45,667 nt of DNA, taken from positions 1 through 45,667 of the forward strand of contig JAJQFG010000007.1 of NCBI GenBank assembly GCA_021201315.1. The letters are read 5' to 3'. The notes below the pieces were generated by a model. It worked only from the letters and a program-made list of their open reading frames with translations. It did not search any database and was not told the DNA's origin. Every line of letters starts with the position of its first letter. Within the stretch, counting starts at the first letter, position 1. The DNA is from Erysipelotrichaceae bacterium (GTDB lineage Bacteria; Bacillota_I; Bacilli_A; Erysipelotrichales; Coprobacillaceae). Below are positions 15,105 through 26,000 of this stretch, piece after piece. Position numbers and translations under genes: made by a program.

Positions 15105-16169
15105 TTAATCTCCTTTTTCAATAATATTTGGATAGATATATTGAACATCTATACCAGCATCTATTAATTCTTGCCCATGATCTTCCAACCAATCCTCAAT
15201 AAAATCATAATTATAATGAATACCAATAGCTCTAGGATATTTATCATGATTCCATTGATATTCCTTCATATGTTTATCATCTTTCATAAAACTATGAATA
15301 CTCATACCTTCACCAATATTATAAGTCACATCCACATGAAAATACTGACGATTAATCTTAACTAAATTCCAGGCATGATCAACTTTTCCACTACCACCAA
15401 CATTACCACATATAACATCACATTCAATATTAAAAGCATCCATCAAATACTTAAAAGCATGTGAAATACCTACACAAACAGCTTTATTTTCTAAGAAAGG
15501 TCCATAAGCAATTTGTGAAAATGGATATTCTACAATACGATAAGAATCTTTTGTAACTGCTTCAAACGCTTCATAATCATAAGTCACATTTTGATGCAGA
15601 TAAGACATCGCAAGATATACTTTGATTGCTGGTGGCATCGTTACATTTCTAGTTAATTCATAAGCAATTTCATTGGCTTTTTTTCTTGCAGCTTTTTGCG
15701 CTACAACTAAACGTTCTAATGATAATACATATGAAAATGTTACAGTTACTGCTTCATATGCAGTAAACTGTTTCATGGAACAACTATTCGCTTGATAAGC
15801 ATATAATCCTTCATATCTTCCTGAATATTCACCAAAATCAGATTCTAGACGTTGATATAAATCTTCTACATTTAAAGTAATCATTCTTAATTTCAATGGC
15901 CTTATCACATGATAATCTAATACTGAGAATGTACCATTATCTATAATAATATCATCAATTGAATCTGGTAAATCTTTATTATATTTAAAATCAATATCAT
16001 ATTTTAAAGAAACACTACTTACATTATAAGAATAGATATAAAATATTAAGCGTGGTTCTTTTGAAAGAACCTGTTTAAATAGTTTTTCAAAAGGAATAGG
16101 AGAACGTTCTAGATGTACATGTTCAACATGGTTTTTTAATTTATTAATAATATAATCAACATTATCCAT
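15105..16169 (-). CDS. Transglutaminase-fold protein B
   Basis: A 354-residue paralogue of the 362-residue protein downstream, colinear over the full length. The triad is C232 (NKAVCVGISHAF), H265 (DHAWNLVKIN) and D280 (YFHVDVT). The C-terminal YDFIEDWLEDHGQELIDAGID block is strongly shared with the other copy and the remnant near 4800. There is no signal peptide, so it acts in the cytoplasm if it is an enzyme. AAGGAGGAGA precedes the ATG. It sits between the GAP1-like gene and the acidic small proteins. A protease or cross-linking role on those disordered neighbours is possible but untested. Confidence 0.85.
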   Translation of the reverse strand: MDNVDYIINKLKNHVEHVHLERSPIPFEKLFKQVLSKEPRLIFYIYSYNVSSVSLKYDIDFKYNKDLPDSIDDIIIDNGTFSVLDYHVIRPLKLRMITLNVEDLYQRLESDFGEYSGRYEGLYAYQANSCSMKQFTAYEAVTVTFSYVLSLERLVVAQKAARKKANEIAYELTRNVTMPPAIKVYLAMSYLHQNVTYDYEAFEAVTKDSYRIVEYPFSQIAYGPFLENKAVCVGISHAFKYLMDAFNIECDVICGNVGGSGKVDHAWNLVKINRQYFHVDVTYNIGEGMSIHSFMKDDKHMKEYQWNHDKYPRAIGIHYNYDFIEDWLEDHGQELIDAGIDVQYIYPNIIEKGD

Positions 16170-16186
16170 AACGTTCTCCTCCTTCT

Positions 16187-18838
16187 TTATTTTTTACCAA
16201 ATAATTTTTTAAATCCTTTTCTTAATTTATCCGTTGGTTTTATACTATCATTTAATTGACTAATTTCATGATATAATTCTATGATTTTATTTTTCATCTT
16301 TTCGTTTTTAATATGATCTAAATAATCTATCCATACCTCTTTATTAAAATGCTCAGCTAAGATTAGTTTACCTTGACTAGAAGCATAGTTTGTCATATCT
16401 TTATCATATGTTGATATGACATAATAAGATGCTAATGTATGCAAAGCATACATATCTTTTTTTGTACGTTTTGCGATAATTGCGAAATATTGTTCTAACA
16501 TATATGCTTTTATAGCATCATCCACTTGAAACATGTTTAATGCATCGTTTAGTGTATCAGGGCTTTCTATCAGTTTAGCAATGTTTTGAATATATAAGTC
16601 TAAATAAGCTTTTTCATTAGCTTTAATAGATAATTGATGGTTAGATACTTTAGCTATAAATTTATCTAAATTTGAAGCGCGTACATCTTTTACATCTAGA
16701 CCATACAAAGCTTTTAAAGTATTCTGTCCTATTTCTTTTAATGGTTTACACCATTCATAGTAATCTCTTATAAATTGTTCATCGCTATGAGATTCACTTA
16801 TAATTGGTAACATATTATCTACTTTGATTGCTAAGTTTCTTTGAATGCTTTGAGGAAATTCTTCTTTTCTTACAAAATTTAATAAAGCTATAGTTTCTTT
16901 ATATTTATTTTTACTTTGATTTACAATTTCCATATATTTTTCAAAAAAAGTATCACCAACAGATTTATCATTATCTAAATAATCAAATAATAACTTAAAC
17001 GATTTCAATAACTCTTGATTTGTCTGTTGTTGTTTTTCCATATAGGTAGTAATAAGTAATTCAACGGCATCACTATGAACTCCTGATTTCAGCATACTTT
17101 CACATTGATGATATAAATCATCCATATTAATTGTACTACCATAAAGATATATCCAATTTTTTGTAACTGGTGCTTTAGAACCTTTATTTTTAGAGAATTT
17201 CATGGTTAATAAATTCATAACTTCTTCATCATAACCACTAACCAGATGAGTTGCATCACTTGGTAAACCTTCACTTAAAACCAATACATATAAATTATAT
17301 AAATAATTTGTCCAATCTTGATGATTATCCAATAATACTTTATTTAAACCAATACCTTGTAAATAATCATTAAACAAATCAATCATCACCATACCAACAT
17401 CAACAGCTATTTCTTCATCAATATCTGTTAAACCTTGAATATAACTAGTTATTTGACTTTCATTAAAATAATAATCACCTATTGTTTGATATAAAGAGGC
17501 ATCTTTTTGTATAAAATTCCATAAAGTCTTAACATTATGAACAACTATTTTTGTATAATCCATAGTAATATCGACATATTGACATATCATTTGTAGAACT
17601 TTTTGTTGATATGAAATGTTTTGAGAAGTTAAACTGGTTTGATAAATATAAGATAATAATTGATATTGATTGTTCATATCTTCCTGATACCATTTAGAAT
17701 AAGCTTTATATACTTCTACACTTAAATTTTTTTCTAACATCGATCCAACAATCATATATTTTTGAACCAGCTGAATGTACTTTACAAGTGAATCATAATC
17801 ACATTGTTTAATACTTTCTTCCTTAAATAAATGTTGATAGATTTCATAAACTTCATAAATATCTTTAAAATCATAATGATTAAAGTATTTTAATATTTCA
17901 TTAAAGTCTTTTAAATTATATTGACATGCATAAGATAAATAGTTTTCGTTTATTTCAATTTCAAAGTCTGTTTCGTTTGTAGAAGCATCAATTATGACAA
18001 ATGGAGAATTAGCCATTGATTTAAAACTTGTTGATGATGGTGATAGTGGAGATATACCTATAATATCAAATAGATAGTGTTTTGATAAATCGGGATTGTT
18101 ATTATATTTGACATAGTGGTTGCCTTGATCTAAACAATATTGAAAGCTGCTTGGATTGCTTTTTTCGATATTAGCGTTTGTAGAAAATGATATTTTTTTA
18201 CTTAATTCTAAAGGTAAAGCACAAGTAATACATGCAATCCACTTTAGAACATGCTCACTATCATCTTTGATGATTAAGATTTTTTTGTCTTCACTATATT
18301 GTTGAGCAATGATAAAGCTTATAGCTTTATTGATGATCTCACTATGTTGTTGATAGAATGATTGGATTTCATCTATTGTAAAAGGTAAAGAAGAAGTTAA
18401 TTCTACGTTTGGCAGGAATTCACTTGTTTCGTTTTCTTCATAGTAGTGGTTTGCAGGTAGTTGTGTGTAGGTGTAAAGTTCTTTATTCATATAGGTTATT
18501 GGATAATTGTCTATATTTCCTACAAAGTAGTGTTTAATAAAGTTTCCAGGTCTTTTCTCTTCATCGGGTTTACGAGGATGCTGATATGCAAAGGCTGAAA
18601 CATGATGTAATGGTATATATTCAAAAGAATCTATAAGACCTTGTTTAGAGCCTGTTTTGGATTCATTTTTTAATTTGATGTATTGTTTGGATAATAATTG
18701 TATTTCATTATCATCTAAAACATCATAAATTTCTTTACTAAAAGAACGTATTTTATAACCATCATTATGATCTTCTTCGCCAAGATTTTCAATGTTTCTT
18801 CCTGGTTTACATCTTGTATATATGATTTGATTAAACAT
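16187..18838 (-). CDS. GAP1-like GTPase-associated protein
   Basis: An 883-residue protein matching the GTPase-associated protein 1 (GAP1) family. It opens with IIYTRCKPG...GYKIRSFSKEI, has KRPGNFIKHYFVG near residue 97, and LPLELSKKISFST near 219, which are the N and middle domain hallmarks. The remainder is an all-alpha repeat-like region ending in a basic tail. Family members are known from gene neighbourhoods to accompany P-loop GTPases in predicted conflict systems and are thought to act as effectors or scaffolds. The adjacent upstream gene here is exactly such a GTPase, 4 nt away. AAGGGTGAT precedes the ATG. No enzymatic motif was found. Confidence 0.8.
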   Translation of the reverse strand: MFNQIIYTRCKPGRNIENLGEEDHNDGYKIRSFSKEIYDVLDDNEIQLLSKQYIKLKNESKTGSKQGLIDSFEYIPLHHVSAFAYQHPRKPDEEKRPGNFIKHYFVGNIDNYPITYMNKELYTYTQLPANHYYEENETSEFLPNVELTSSLPFTIDEIQSFYQQHSEIINKAISFIIAQQYSEDKKILIIKDDSEHVLKWIACITCALPLELSKKISFSTNANIEKSNPSSFQYCLDQGNHYVKYNNNPDLSKHYLFDIIGISPLSPSSTSFKSMANSPFVIIDASTNETDFEIEINENYLSYACQYNLKDFNEILKYFNHYDFKDIYEVYEIYQHLFKEESIKQCDYDSLVKYIQLVQKYMIVGSMLEKNLSVEVYKAYSKWYQEDMNNQYQLLSYIYQTSLTSQNISYQQKVLQMICQYVDITMDYTKIVVHNVKTLWNFIQKDASLYQTIGDYYFNESQITSYIQGLTDIDEEIAVDVGMVMIDLFNDYLQGIGLNKVLLDNHQDWTNYLYNLYVLVLSEGLPSDATHLVSGYDEEVMNLLTMKFSKNKGSKAPVTKNWIYLYGSTINMDDLYHQCESMLKSGVHSDAVELLITTYMEKQQQTNQELLKSFKLLFDYLDNDKSVGDTFFEKYMEIVNQSKNKYKETIALLNFVRKEEFPQSIQRNLAIKVDNMLPIISESHSDEQFIRDYYEWCKPLKEIGQNTLKALYGLDVKDVRASNLDKFIAKVSNHQLSIKANEKAYLDLYIQNIAKLIESPDTLNDALNMFQVDDAIKAYMLEQYFAIIAKRTKKDMYALHTLASYYVISTYDKDMTNYASSQGKLILAEHFNKEVWIDYLDHIKNEKMKNKIIELYHEISQLNDSIKPTDKLRKGFKKLFGKK

Positions 18839-18842
18839 ATTA

Positions 18843-19943
18843 TCACCCTTTCCCTATTATTTTTTCTTGTGAGAATATCCACATTAGTGGATCTAATACT
18901 CTATGAGGTTCAACTGTATTTAACTGCAAATGTCCTAAAGGTACATTTCCATAACTACTAACACCAAAGAATCTTACATTAGTAAAATTATTTTCAATGG
19001 CATCTAAGAAAGCTCCTTCACCAATATCTTCTAAATACTCTCTAATTTCTTCATCAACAAGATTGGCATCACTTGTTTTAAATTGTTTAGCTTTAGCGTG
19101 TGGACTAGGTTTTGTAATTTGGGATTGACCAAATTGATCTAATATAATATCAATTTTTGTAAAACATATCGCTACTGGTATATCTATTTTTTTATTAACT
19201 TTGATTTCCTTACTTTGACGTATAAATGTCGCAATGTCTTGTGCAAGGTTAGTAGAATCATCATCATCGTTATCTCCATTTAATTGATTGTCCGAAGATG
19301 ACCACTCAATAATATTTTGATCTTTAATACTATTTTTAACACGAGATAGAGACATTGGATCAATAAGGAAAATAATATATTTAGATGAAGCAATATAATT
19401 AGTTTCATCACTATCCATTACTTTCTTTTGATCTTCACCAGCACCATCAAATATCGTCATACAATAAGAATCTAAATTATTTCCATTACCACTTTTTCTA
19501 ACACGCCATTGATAAGGAATAATCTCTCCACTATTCGTACTTTCTGAAGGTCTTAAATCATCATAGATGCTTTTCTTTTCTTCTTTAAAGCGATTATTTG
19601 TTTCACTATTCATTGCTGATACATCAAAACCACAACGACTTGTTTTTAATTCTTGAATCATGGTTGTAATATAATTTGTTTTTCCTGATCCTGATAATCC
19701 AACGATAGAAAATGGAATATATTTTTTATATTGAAAAATATCATTAGGCAATTCATGTTCACAATTATTGCATTTTAAGATAATTCTTTTAATACCTGTG
19801 CCTTTACATTTTGGACATTTAGGTAATTTTCCTGCTTTAATGTTAAAAGGCATCTTTAGTATTTCACCACAATTAGAACATTCAAAATGAGCTGTTTTCG
19901 TTGTGATTGTTTCAAAACAATAAGGGCATCTTATTTCATTCAT
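18843..19943 (-). CDS. Zinc-ribbon P-loop GTPase (GAP1 partner)
   Basis: A 366-residue soluble GTPase. Two Cys-pair ribbons come first (C6/C9 with C22/C25; C43/C46 with C58/C61). Then come Walker A GLSGSGKT (82-89), the G3-type DGAG (166-169) and the G4-type TKID (262-265). The order and motifs fit the TRAFAC-like GTPases linked to GAP1 proteins. TTAGGAGGATAG gives the ribosome site and overlaps the old stop codon (19957-19955) of the preceding interrupted gene. A second GTPase of the same general type but with membrane segments is at 28695-29951, so the operon has one membrane-bound and one soluble switch. Confidence 0.88.
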   Translation of the reverse strand: MNEIRCPYCFETITTKTAHFECSNCGEILKMPFNIKAGKLPKCPKCKGTGIKRIILKCNNCEHELPNDIFQYKKYIPFSIVGLSGSGKTNYITTMIQELKTSRCGFDVSAMNSETNNRFKEEKKSIYDDLRPSESTNSGEIIPYQWRVRKSGNGNNLDSYCMTIFDGAGEDQKKVMDSDETNYIASSKYIIFLIDPMSLSRVKNSIKDQNIIEWSSSDNQLNGDNDDDDSTNLAQDIATFIRQSKEIKVNKKIDIPVAICFTKIDIILDQFGQSQITKPSPHAKAKQFKTSDANLVDEEIREYLEDIGEGAFLDAIENNFTNVRFFGVSSYGNVPLGHLQLNTVEPHRVLDPLMWIFSQEKIIGKG

Positions 19944-19954
19944 TTTCTATCCTC

Positions 19955-20173
19955 CTAAGGTACTATTAAATTCTTTTCATTAACAGCTTCTAATTCAAAA
20001 TCATCTTCATCAAGATCATCTAAAAACAATCTTATCGCTGCTTTAGATGGCACACTATCAGGAACATCAAACATAATCTCCATAGAATGACCACCATTAG
20101 ACATTCTAATTCTATTATCTATTCGTGAATTCTCATCTAATTTTGCGATAACAATCGTACCTCTTACATTTCT
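19955..20173 (-). pseudogene. Severed C-terminal 72 codons of the 945-residue gene
   Basis: Immediately after the TAA at 20176-20174 the same frame stays open for 72 codons, to TAG at 19957-19955. The encoded segment aligns with the end of the 1,042-residue paralogue: RGTIVIAKLDE with KGAVVVARVDE, FDVPDSVPSKAAIRLFLD with FDVPNNIPSKASLRLFLD, and EKNLIVP with EKTLMVP. The paralogue has PKQ where this gene has PK-stop, consistent with CAA changed to TAA. It has no start codon of its own with a ribosome site and is made only by readthrough, if at all. Confidence 0.85.
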
Positions 20174-23011
20174 TTACTTTGGAATACGTCCATCATTTCT
20201 AGCAACCAAATAGAGATTTGGCCAAGCTCCATAATCATCTAATAAAACATCATTAGATTGAATATGTAAAATAGCATCAGTTCGTTTTTTCTTAAATGTT
20301 CCTTTCCATTCTATAGAATATTGAAGTTTGGTTTTCGGACTATTGTTGATATATAGTTTTGCGGGTGAAGTATAGTATGTTTGACCATTTTCATTGATTT
20401 CACCTATAACTGTAATATAGAGTTCTTTTTCGGGAACAGAACTAATAACAATGTTATGTCTTTGATTGTATTGATTAATGGTTACTTTATCCATCATATC
20501 TAAATCATCTACTGTTAAATATGGCGGTTTATGACTTGAGGTATCCTTAACATTGCATGCATAATAAAAACTTGTAATATTACTAGCTATCGGTTCAACC
20601 ATATGTATACTTAAACCTGCATGAAAGATTTTTGTAAGTGTTTTATTAATTTCACAACGATCAAATGTTGAAACATGAACTACATTTCCTAATACTGCTT
20701 TACTTCCTGCGATAGTTACAATACCAAGTTGATAACCTACATTTCTTAAACCAATCATTTCTAATTGTCTTTGATGACTATCACCGATAGCGACAATTTT
20801 TCCATATTTATTAATAGATGATGCATTAATGATTTCATTCACTTCACCAAAAGGATGTTCAAGATTAATAACTTGTACCTTATATGGTTTAGTTGTAGAT
20901 GATTGAATCATCATGGTTATTTTTCTTGTATTATCATCATATTTAACATTCGTTATGGTTGTTGGAGAAGGAATGTCTTCATAAATGATATCTTGAATAA
21001 GACCATTAGTGCACATTTCTTTGCCATTGGTTTGATAAATAACCTGGAATCGATATTGATAAGGTATGCCTGTTTCAACTGTATCAGAATAACTATTATA
21101 AGCTTTGTTGACTAAACAAATTGTATTAGATGTTGGTTGATTATCCACTTGATGATTTCTGCTTCTTAATATTCTTATACCTAGCGCATTCTTAGGTAAG
21201 GTCCAATTAAAGGTTACTTTATGATTATCTAAGAAATAATTAAAAGTTGCTTGTGATATTTCAGTATATAATGTTAATGATGTTGTTAGAGGAGAAGATA
21301 TTGTTCCTTCTCTTTTAACAAATAATGCATAGTTATATGTTAATCCAGATTCTACTCGATTATCCAAATATTGCAGTTGATTCTCAGCTTCTAACAAAAC
21401 TTCGCCATCATGATCATGATTAGGCATATGTTGGGTATTTCTTACTAATACATAAGAAACACCTTTATCTAAGGATGCACTCCAATTTAATTGAACACCT
21501 TGACTTGTCATACTTTTATTAAATACATTGCTTACTCTAGGAGGTACTTTATTAATGTATTCTTTAGCATCTAAAAAATCATTGACTTCCTTTAGTATAT
21601 CTATACAGCGATTGGCTGCTTCATATTGATTTGTTCCTTTTTGGTTAAACATTTGTTGAGCACGATTAATTGCTGATTGGATAGAGCTTTGTTGTGATGT
21701 TAGATTTAGCTTAGGATATTGAGTTTGTAGTTGCATGATATAATCTTGAGCTTTGAAGTATTCGTGATGATCTATATAGTTTTGTAGTTTTTTTAATGGC
21801 TCATCATATATTTTAAGCATAGCTTTTAAATTATTATCTAGCTTTACCAATTGATTACTTTTAGGATTAGCGTTTTTAGCTTTATTGATATAAAGATTAG
21901 CTTCATGAATATCCTGATTTTGAATTGCTTCCATAGCTAAATCATAATAAATATCAAATTTTTGATATTCCATTAAATCCATGTCACAATAAGAACACTT
22001 TCTTAATGATGAAGCTATAATCTTACCGCAACTAGGACATTTCTTATAAAAAGGCTCTCCACAAACAGGACATTTTTCTTTAATTGCAATGCTCTCAGAT
22101 GGATAAGTCATAGATGCTTGACAATTACCACAACTTACATGTATTAAGGCTTTTTCTGGTTCATAAGGATCTGATAATAAGTTTAATTGATGATTATAAA
22201 TAGCTAAAGCTAAATCATAATCAGGAAATCTTGTTTGAATCTTTGCGATGACAGTCTCTGCATAGTTTTCATCTTTTTTCATAGCATAAGGAACCTGATT
22301 AGCAGTATTTAAAAATGAATTGAGTTCTAATAGTTTTAATGAATTATCATATTTAATTCTATTTTCTTCACTACTAAAAATAGTCTTAGCTTTCTTAAAT
22401 AGCTCATCATTACCCTTTGAAGCAATCATATATAAATCATCGGTAGAATAAGTAGAATAATCTATTTGTGGTTGTTTATTATAACAAGCTAATAATTCAT
22501 ATAAATTAGTGATTGTTTTTGTAAGCCATGGATATTGATTATTTTTTATATATTGATTAATTTCATCCATATCATGAATAAAATATTGATCAAAATTAAC
22601 TTTATGGGTTTGTTGTACTTTAAAATTATGACTTTCAAAAATAACATTAACATCTGATTGTGTCAAACTAAACTTACTAGCTAATTTTTGTGTTCTACTA
22701 CTAGAAATAGGCATCATATAAGGTTTTCCATCACTCATAACAACAGCTAAACTATCAAGTTCTATCTTTTTATTTCTAATATAGGCATTAGCTTCCTTTA
22801 CTCTTAATCCAGGATTCAATAAAATGCTATCCATTTCTTGTTTTAAAGATGCTTGAGTACTAAGTGCTTGTTTTTTTATAGGATCATTTTCAAGATTTAA
22901 TCGATTACTAATTTGTTGATACCATTGATTAATAATTGTTTGAATCTTTGCAGGATCTTGTTCATAAGGGCTTAAATCCTTAAGCATTTCATAAAAATTG
23001 TCTCTTGCCAT
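20174..23011 (-). CDS. Zinc-ribbon, J-like, FN3-like large protein (truncated copy)
   Basis: A 945-residue paralogue of the protein upstream. The N-terminal about 90 residues (NFYEMLKDLS, a long helix with WY, then PGLRVKEANAY) recall the helical outline of a J domain, but there is no HPD motif. A double zinc ribbon with CGNC, CPVCGEPFYKKCPSCGK and CSYC lies at about 295-345. A helical repeat and several beta-sandwich units of fibronectin-III type follow. It ends at DGRIPK by an in-frame TAA, 72 codons before its original end. I infer an Hsp70 partner or scaffold that links chaperones to other components. Confidence 0.8.
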   Translation of the reverse strand: MARDNFYEMLKDLSPYEQDPAKIQTIINQWYQQISNRLNLENDPIKKQALSTQASLKQEMDSILLNPGLRVKEANAYIRNKKIELDSLAVVMSDGKPYMMPISSSRTQKLASKFSLTQSDVNVIFESHNFKVQQTHKVNFDQYFIHDMDEINQYIKNNQYPWLTKTITNLYELLACYNKQPQIDYSTYSTDDLYMIASKGNDELFKKAKTIFSSEENRIKYDNSLKLLELNSFLNTANQVPYAMKKDENYAETVIAKIQTRFPDYDLALAIYNHQLNLLSDPYEPEKALIHVSCGNCQASMTYPSESIAIKEKCPVCGEPFYKKCPSCGKIIASSLRKCSYCDMDLMEYQKFDIYYDLAMEAIQNQDIHEANLYINKAKNANPKSNQLVKLDNNLKAMLKIYDEPLKKLQNYIDHHEYFKAQDYIMQLQTQYPKLNLTSQQSSIQSAINRAQQMFNQKGTNQYEAANRCIDILKEVNDFLDAKEYINKVPPRVSNVFNKSMTSQGVQLNWSASLDKGVSYVLVRNTQHMPNHDHDGEVLLEAENQLQYLDNRVESGLTYNYALFVKREGTISSPLTTSLTLYTEISQATFNYFLDNHKVTFNWTLPKNALGIRILRSRNHQVDNQPTSNTICLVNKAYNSYSDTVETGIPYQYRFQVIYQTNGKEMCTNGLIQDIIYEDIPSPTTITNVKYDDNTRKITMMIQSSTTKPYKVQVINLEHPFGEVNEIINASSINKYGKIVAIGDSHQRQLEMIGLRNVGYQLGIVTIAGSKAVLGNVVHVSTFDRCEINKTLTKIFHAGLSIHMVEPIASNITSFYYACNVKDTSSHKPPYLTVDDLDMMDKVTINQYNQRHNIVISSVPEKELYITVIGEINENGQTYYTSPAKLYINNSPKTKLQYSIEWKGTFKKKRTDAILHIQSNDVLLDDYGAWPNLYLVARNDGRIPK

Positions 23012-23026
23012 TTTATCTCATCTCCT

Positions 23027-26000
23027 TTAAGGTACCATTAATGTCTTTTCATTGATAGGTTGTAATTCAAATTCATCAGCATCATATTCATCTAAGAATA
23101 ATCTTAAAGATGCTTTTGATGGAATATTATTTGGAACATCAAAAGTTATATATAGAAAATCTCCTGAATCATTTATTTTCAAAGAATGATTCGTATAAGA
23201 TCGTTCATCAACTCTAGCTACAACTACAGCTCCTTTAACTTTATATTGTTTTGGTATACGACCATCTGTTCTAGCAACCAAATATAAAATTGGCCAATCA
23301 TCTATATGTTTTAATGGACGACCTTTATTGGAAATACGTAAGGTCGCACCTGTACGTTTCTTTTTAAATGTACCTTGCCAACCAATATCATAAATAAGTG
23401 TTGCTTTTTTATTGTTGTTAATATATAACTTCGCAGGTTCACCATAATATGTTTTACCATTATCATTCATTTGAGCAATCACTGTTATATAGAGTTCTCG
23501 TTCAGGAATTGCATCGATGATGATACTATGTTGTTTTTGATATTGGGTGATTGTCATTTGACGCATTTCATTGATATCGTTAACCGTTAAATAAGGCGGT
23601 TTACTATTGGATGTTTGTTTGACTTTACAAGCATAGAAAATATTGGTTACATTTGTAGCAATTGGTTCATTTAAATGAATGTGTAAACGTTTATTGATGA
23701 TTTTTGTTTTGGTTTTATCTATATCAAGATGTGCTGTTGTGGATATATGAGATGTGTTTCCTAGTATTGCTTTGTTTCCTACAATAGTGATAATACCAAA
23801 GTAGTAATTTGTATTTTTTAATGCACTCATGTTAAGTTGTGTGTTTGTGGTTTCACCAATAGCAACTATTTTTCCGTATTGAGGGATTTGTGAAACATCA
23901 ATCGTATCATTGATATGTCCAAATGGTTTTTCTAAATTGATTACTTGTATTTTATAAGATTTTGTAGTAGATGATTGAATATGGAATATGATTTTGTTTA
24001 AAGTTTCATCATATTTAGCCTGAGTGATTGTTGATGGTTTTGGAATTTCTTCATTAAGAACATCACAAACAATACCATTGGTACATACTTCTCTTCCACT
24101 AGCTTGATATATTACTTGAAATCGATATTGATACATTTTGCCTTTTTCGATTTGATTGTCAATAAAACTATTTGATGCCTTAGTAGCTACACATATGGTA
24201 TTGGCATTAGGATTTATATCCACACTTCCACCTTGACATCTTAAAATTCTAATACCTAAAGCATGCTTTGGTAATGTCCATTGAAATCTAATATTTTGAC
24301 CATCAATCATATAATTTAAAGTATTTTTATCAATCTCATTATAAAGCGTTATTGAAGTCGTTGCAGGTGTAGAATAATTATCTCCACGTTTAACAAACAA
24401 CGCATAATAATAGGTTAACCCTGATTCAATACCTCTATCTAAAAAGCTAAATCTCGTATCGGTTTCTTCTATCACAAAACCATCACTTATATTCATAGGT
24501 CGATGCTGAGAATTTCTTACAAGCACATAAGTGACACCAATATCTTGTGACGCATTCCAATTTAATGAAACTCCTTGTTGATTAACGCTGCTATTTAAAA
24601 CACTCACTGGTCTTGGAGACACCTTATCTAAATATGCTTTCGCTTCTGGAAAGTCTTTAATCATACGTAAAATTCTAACACAGTTATTAGCAGTTTCATA
24701 TGTATTAGTCCCTTTTTGATTAAACATCACCTTAGCATTATTAATAGCTGTTTGAGCTGTTTTTTGTTGATAATCTAGATTTAGCTTTGGATATTGTTTC
24801 TTGAGATTATTTATATATTGATTAGCTGTTAGATATTCATGATTATTCATGTAATTTTGTAGTTGTTTTAAAGGTGCATCATATTGTTTTTGTAATGATG
24901 TAAGATTGTTTTCTAGTTGTATAATCTGACTACTTTTTGGATTGGCTATTTTGGCTTTATTAATATATAATTTAGCTTCATTAAGATTTAGGTTTTGCAT
25001 AGCTATTGAAGCCTGATGATAATAATGATCAAAGTTTTGATATTCTATTAAATCCAAATGACAGTTTGAACATATCTTTGAAGAAGAAGGAATCAACTTA
25101 CCACAACTTGGACATTTTTTATAAAATGGTTTTCCACACACAGGGCATTGACTATTCATCGCAGCACTTGCTGATGCAAACGGTGTAGATGTATGACAAT
25201 GACCACAATAGACTAATATAGATGATTTTTTGGCTTCATAAGGATCTCTTATTAGTCCTAGTTTTTGATTATATATAGCTAAAGCTAGATTATAATCAGG
25301 AAATTTTGTTTGTATCTTTTTAATTGCAGCTTCAGCAAAGATTTCATCTTTTTTCATACTATCAGGCACATTATTAGCAATAGCAAAAAATGAGTCTAAT
25401 GACATAAGATTTAATGAATTATTATACTTTCTTCTATTTTCATCACTACTAAAAGCATCTATCTTAGCTTTAGAAAATAATTTTTGACCTTCTAATAAAG
25501 ATGTTTTCATTGAATATTCTTTATCACCAGCATTTGCTATAGCATATAATTCGTCCGTAGATTTAGAAGCATAATTCATATTAGGTTGATGATTATAACA
25601 AGCCATTAAATCATATAAATTATTAATTTGTTTATTTTCTGGTATCCATGGATACTTTTTCGCAACCTCAGGTTTATTGATTTCATTTATCCAAATATTG
25701 ATTTCATCAATTTGTGTCTTTAAGAAGTTCTTATCAAAATAATCATTCTTACTATTCACTTCTTCACCATGATGTCTTTTAAATATAGCTACAACTTCCA
25801 TACGTTTTAAGCCATATTTCTTTACAATATTACCAATAAAAGCATTTGTAACAGGAAATGATTTTGTATCTTCATTACTTAAAACAATAGCTATATTTTC
25901 AACCTGTTTTTTCATTTTTTCTTTATATTCATTAGCTTCCTGCATTCTAAGCTTTGTATCATTCATCACTTTTTCCATTTCTGGTTTTAAATCCATTTGT

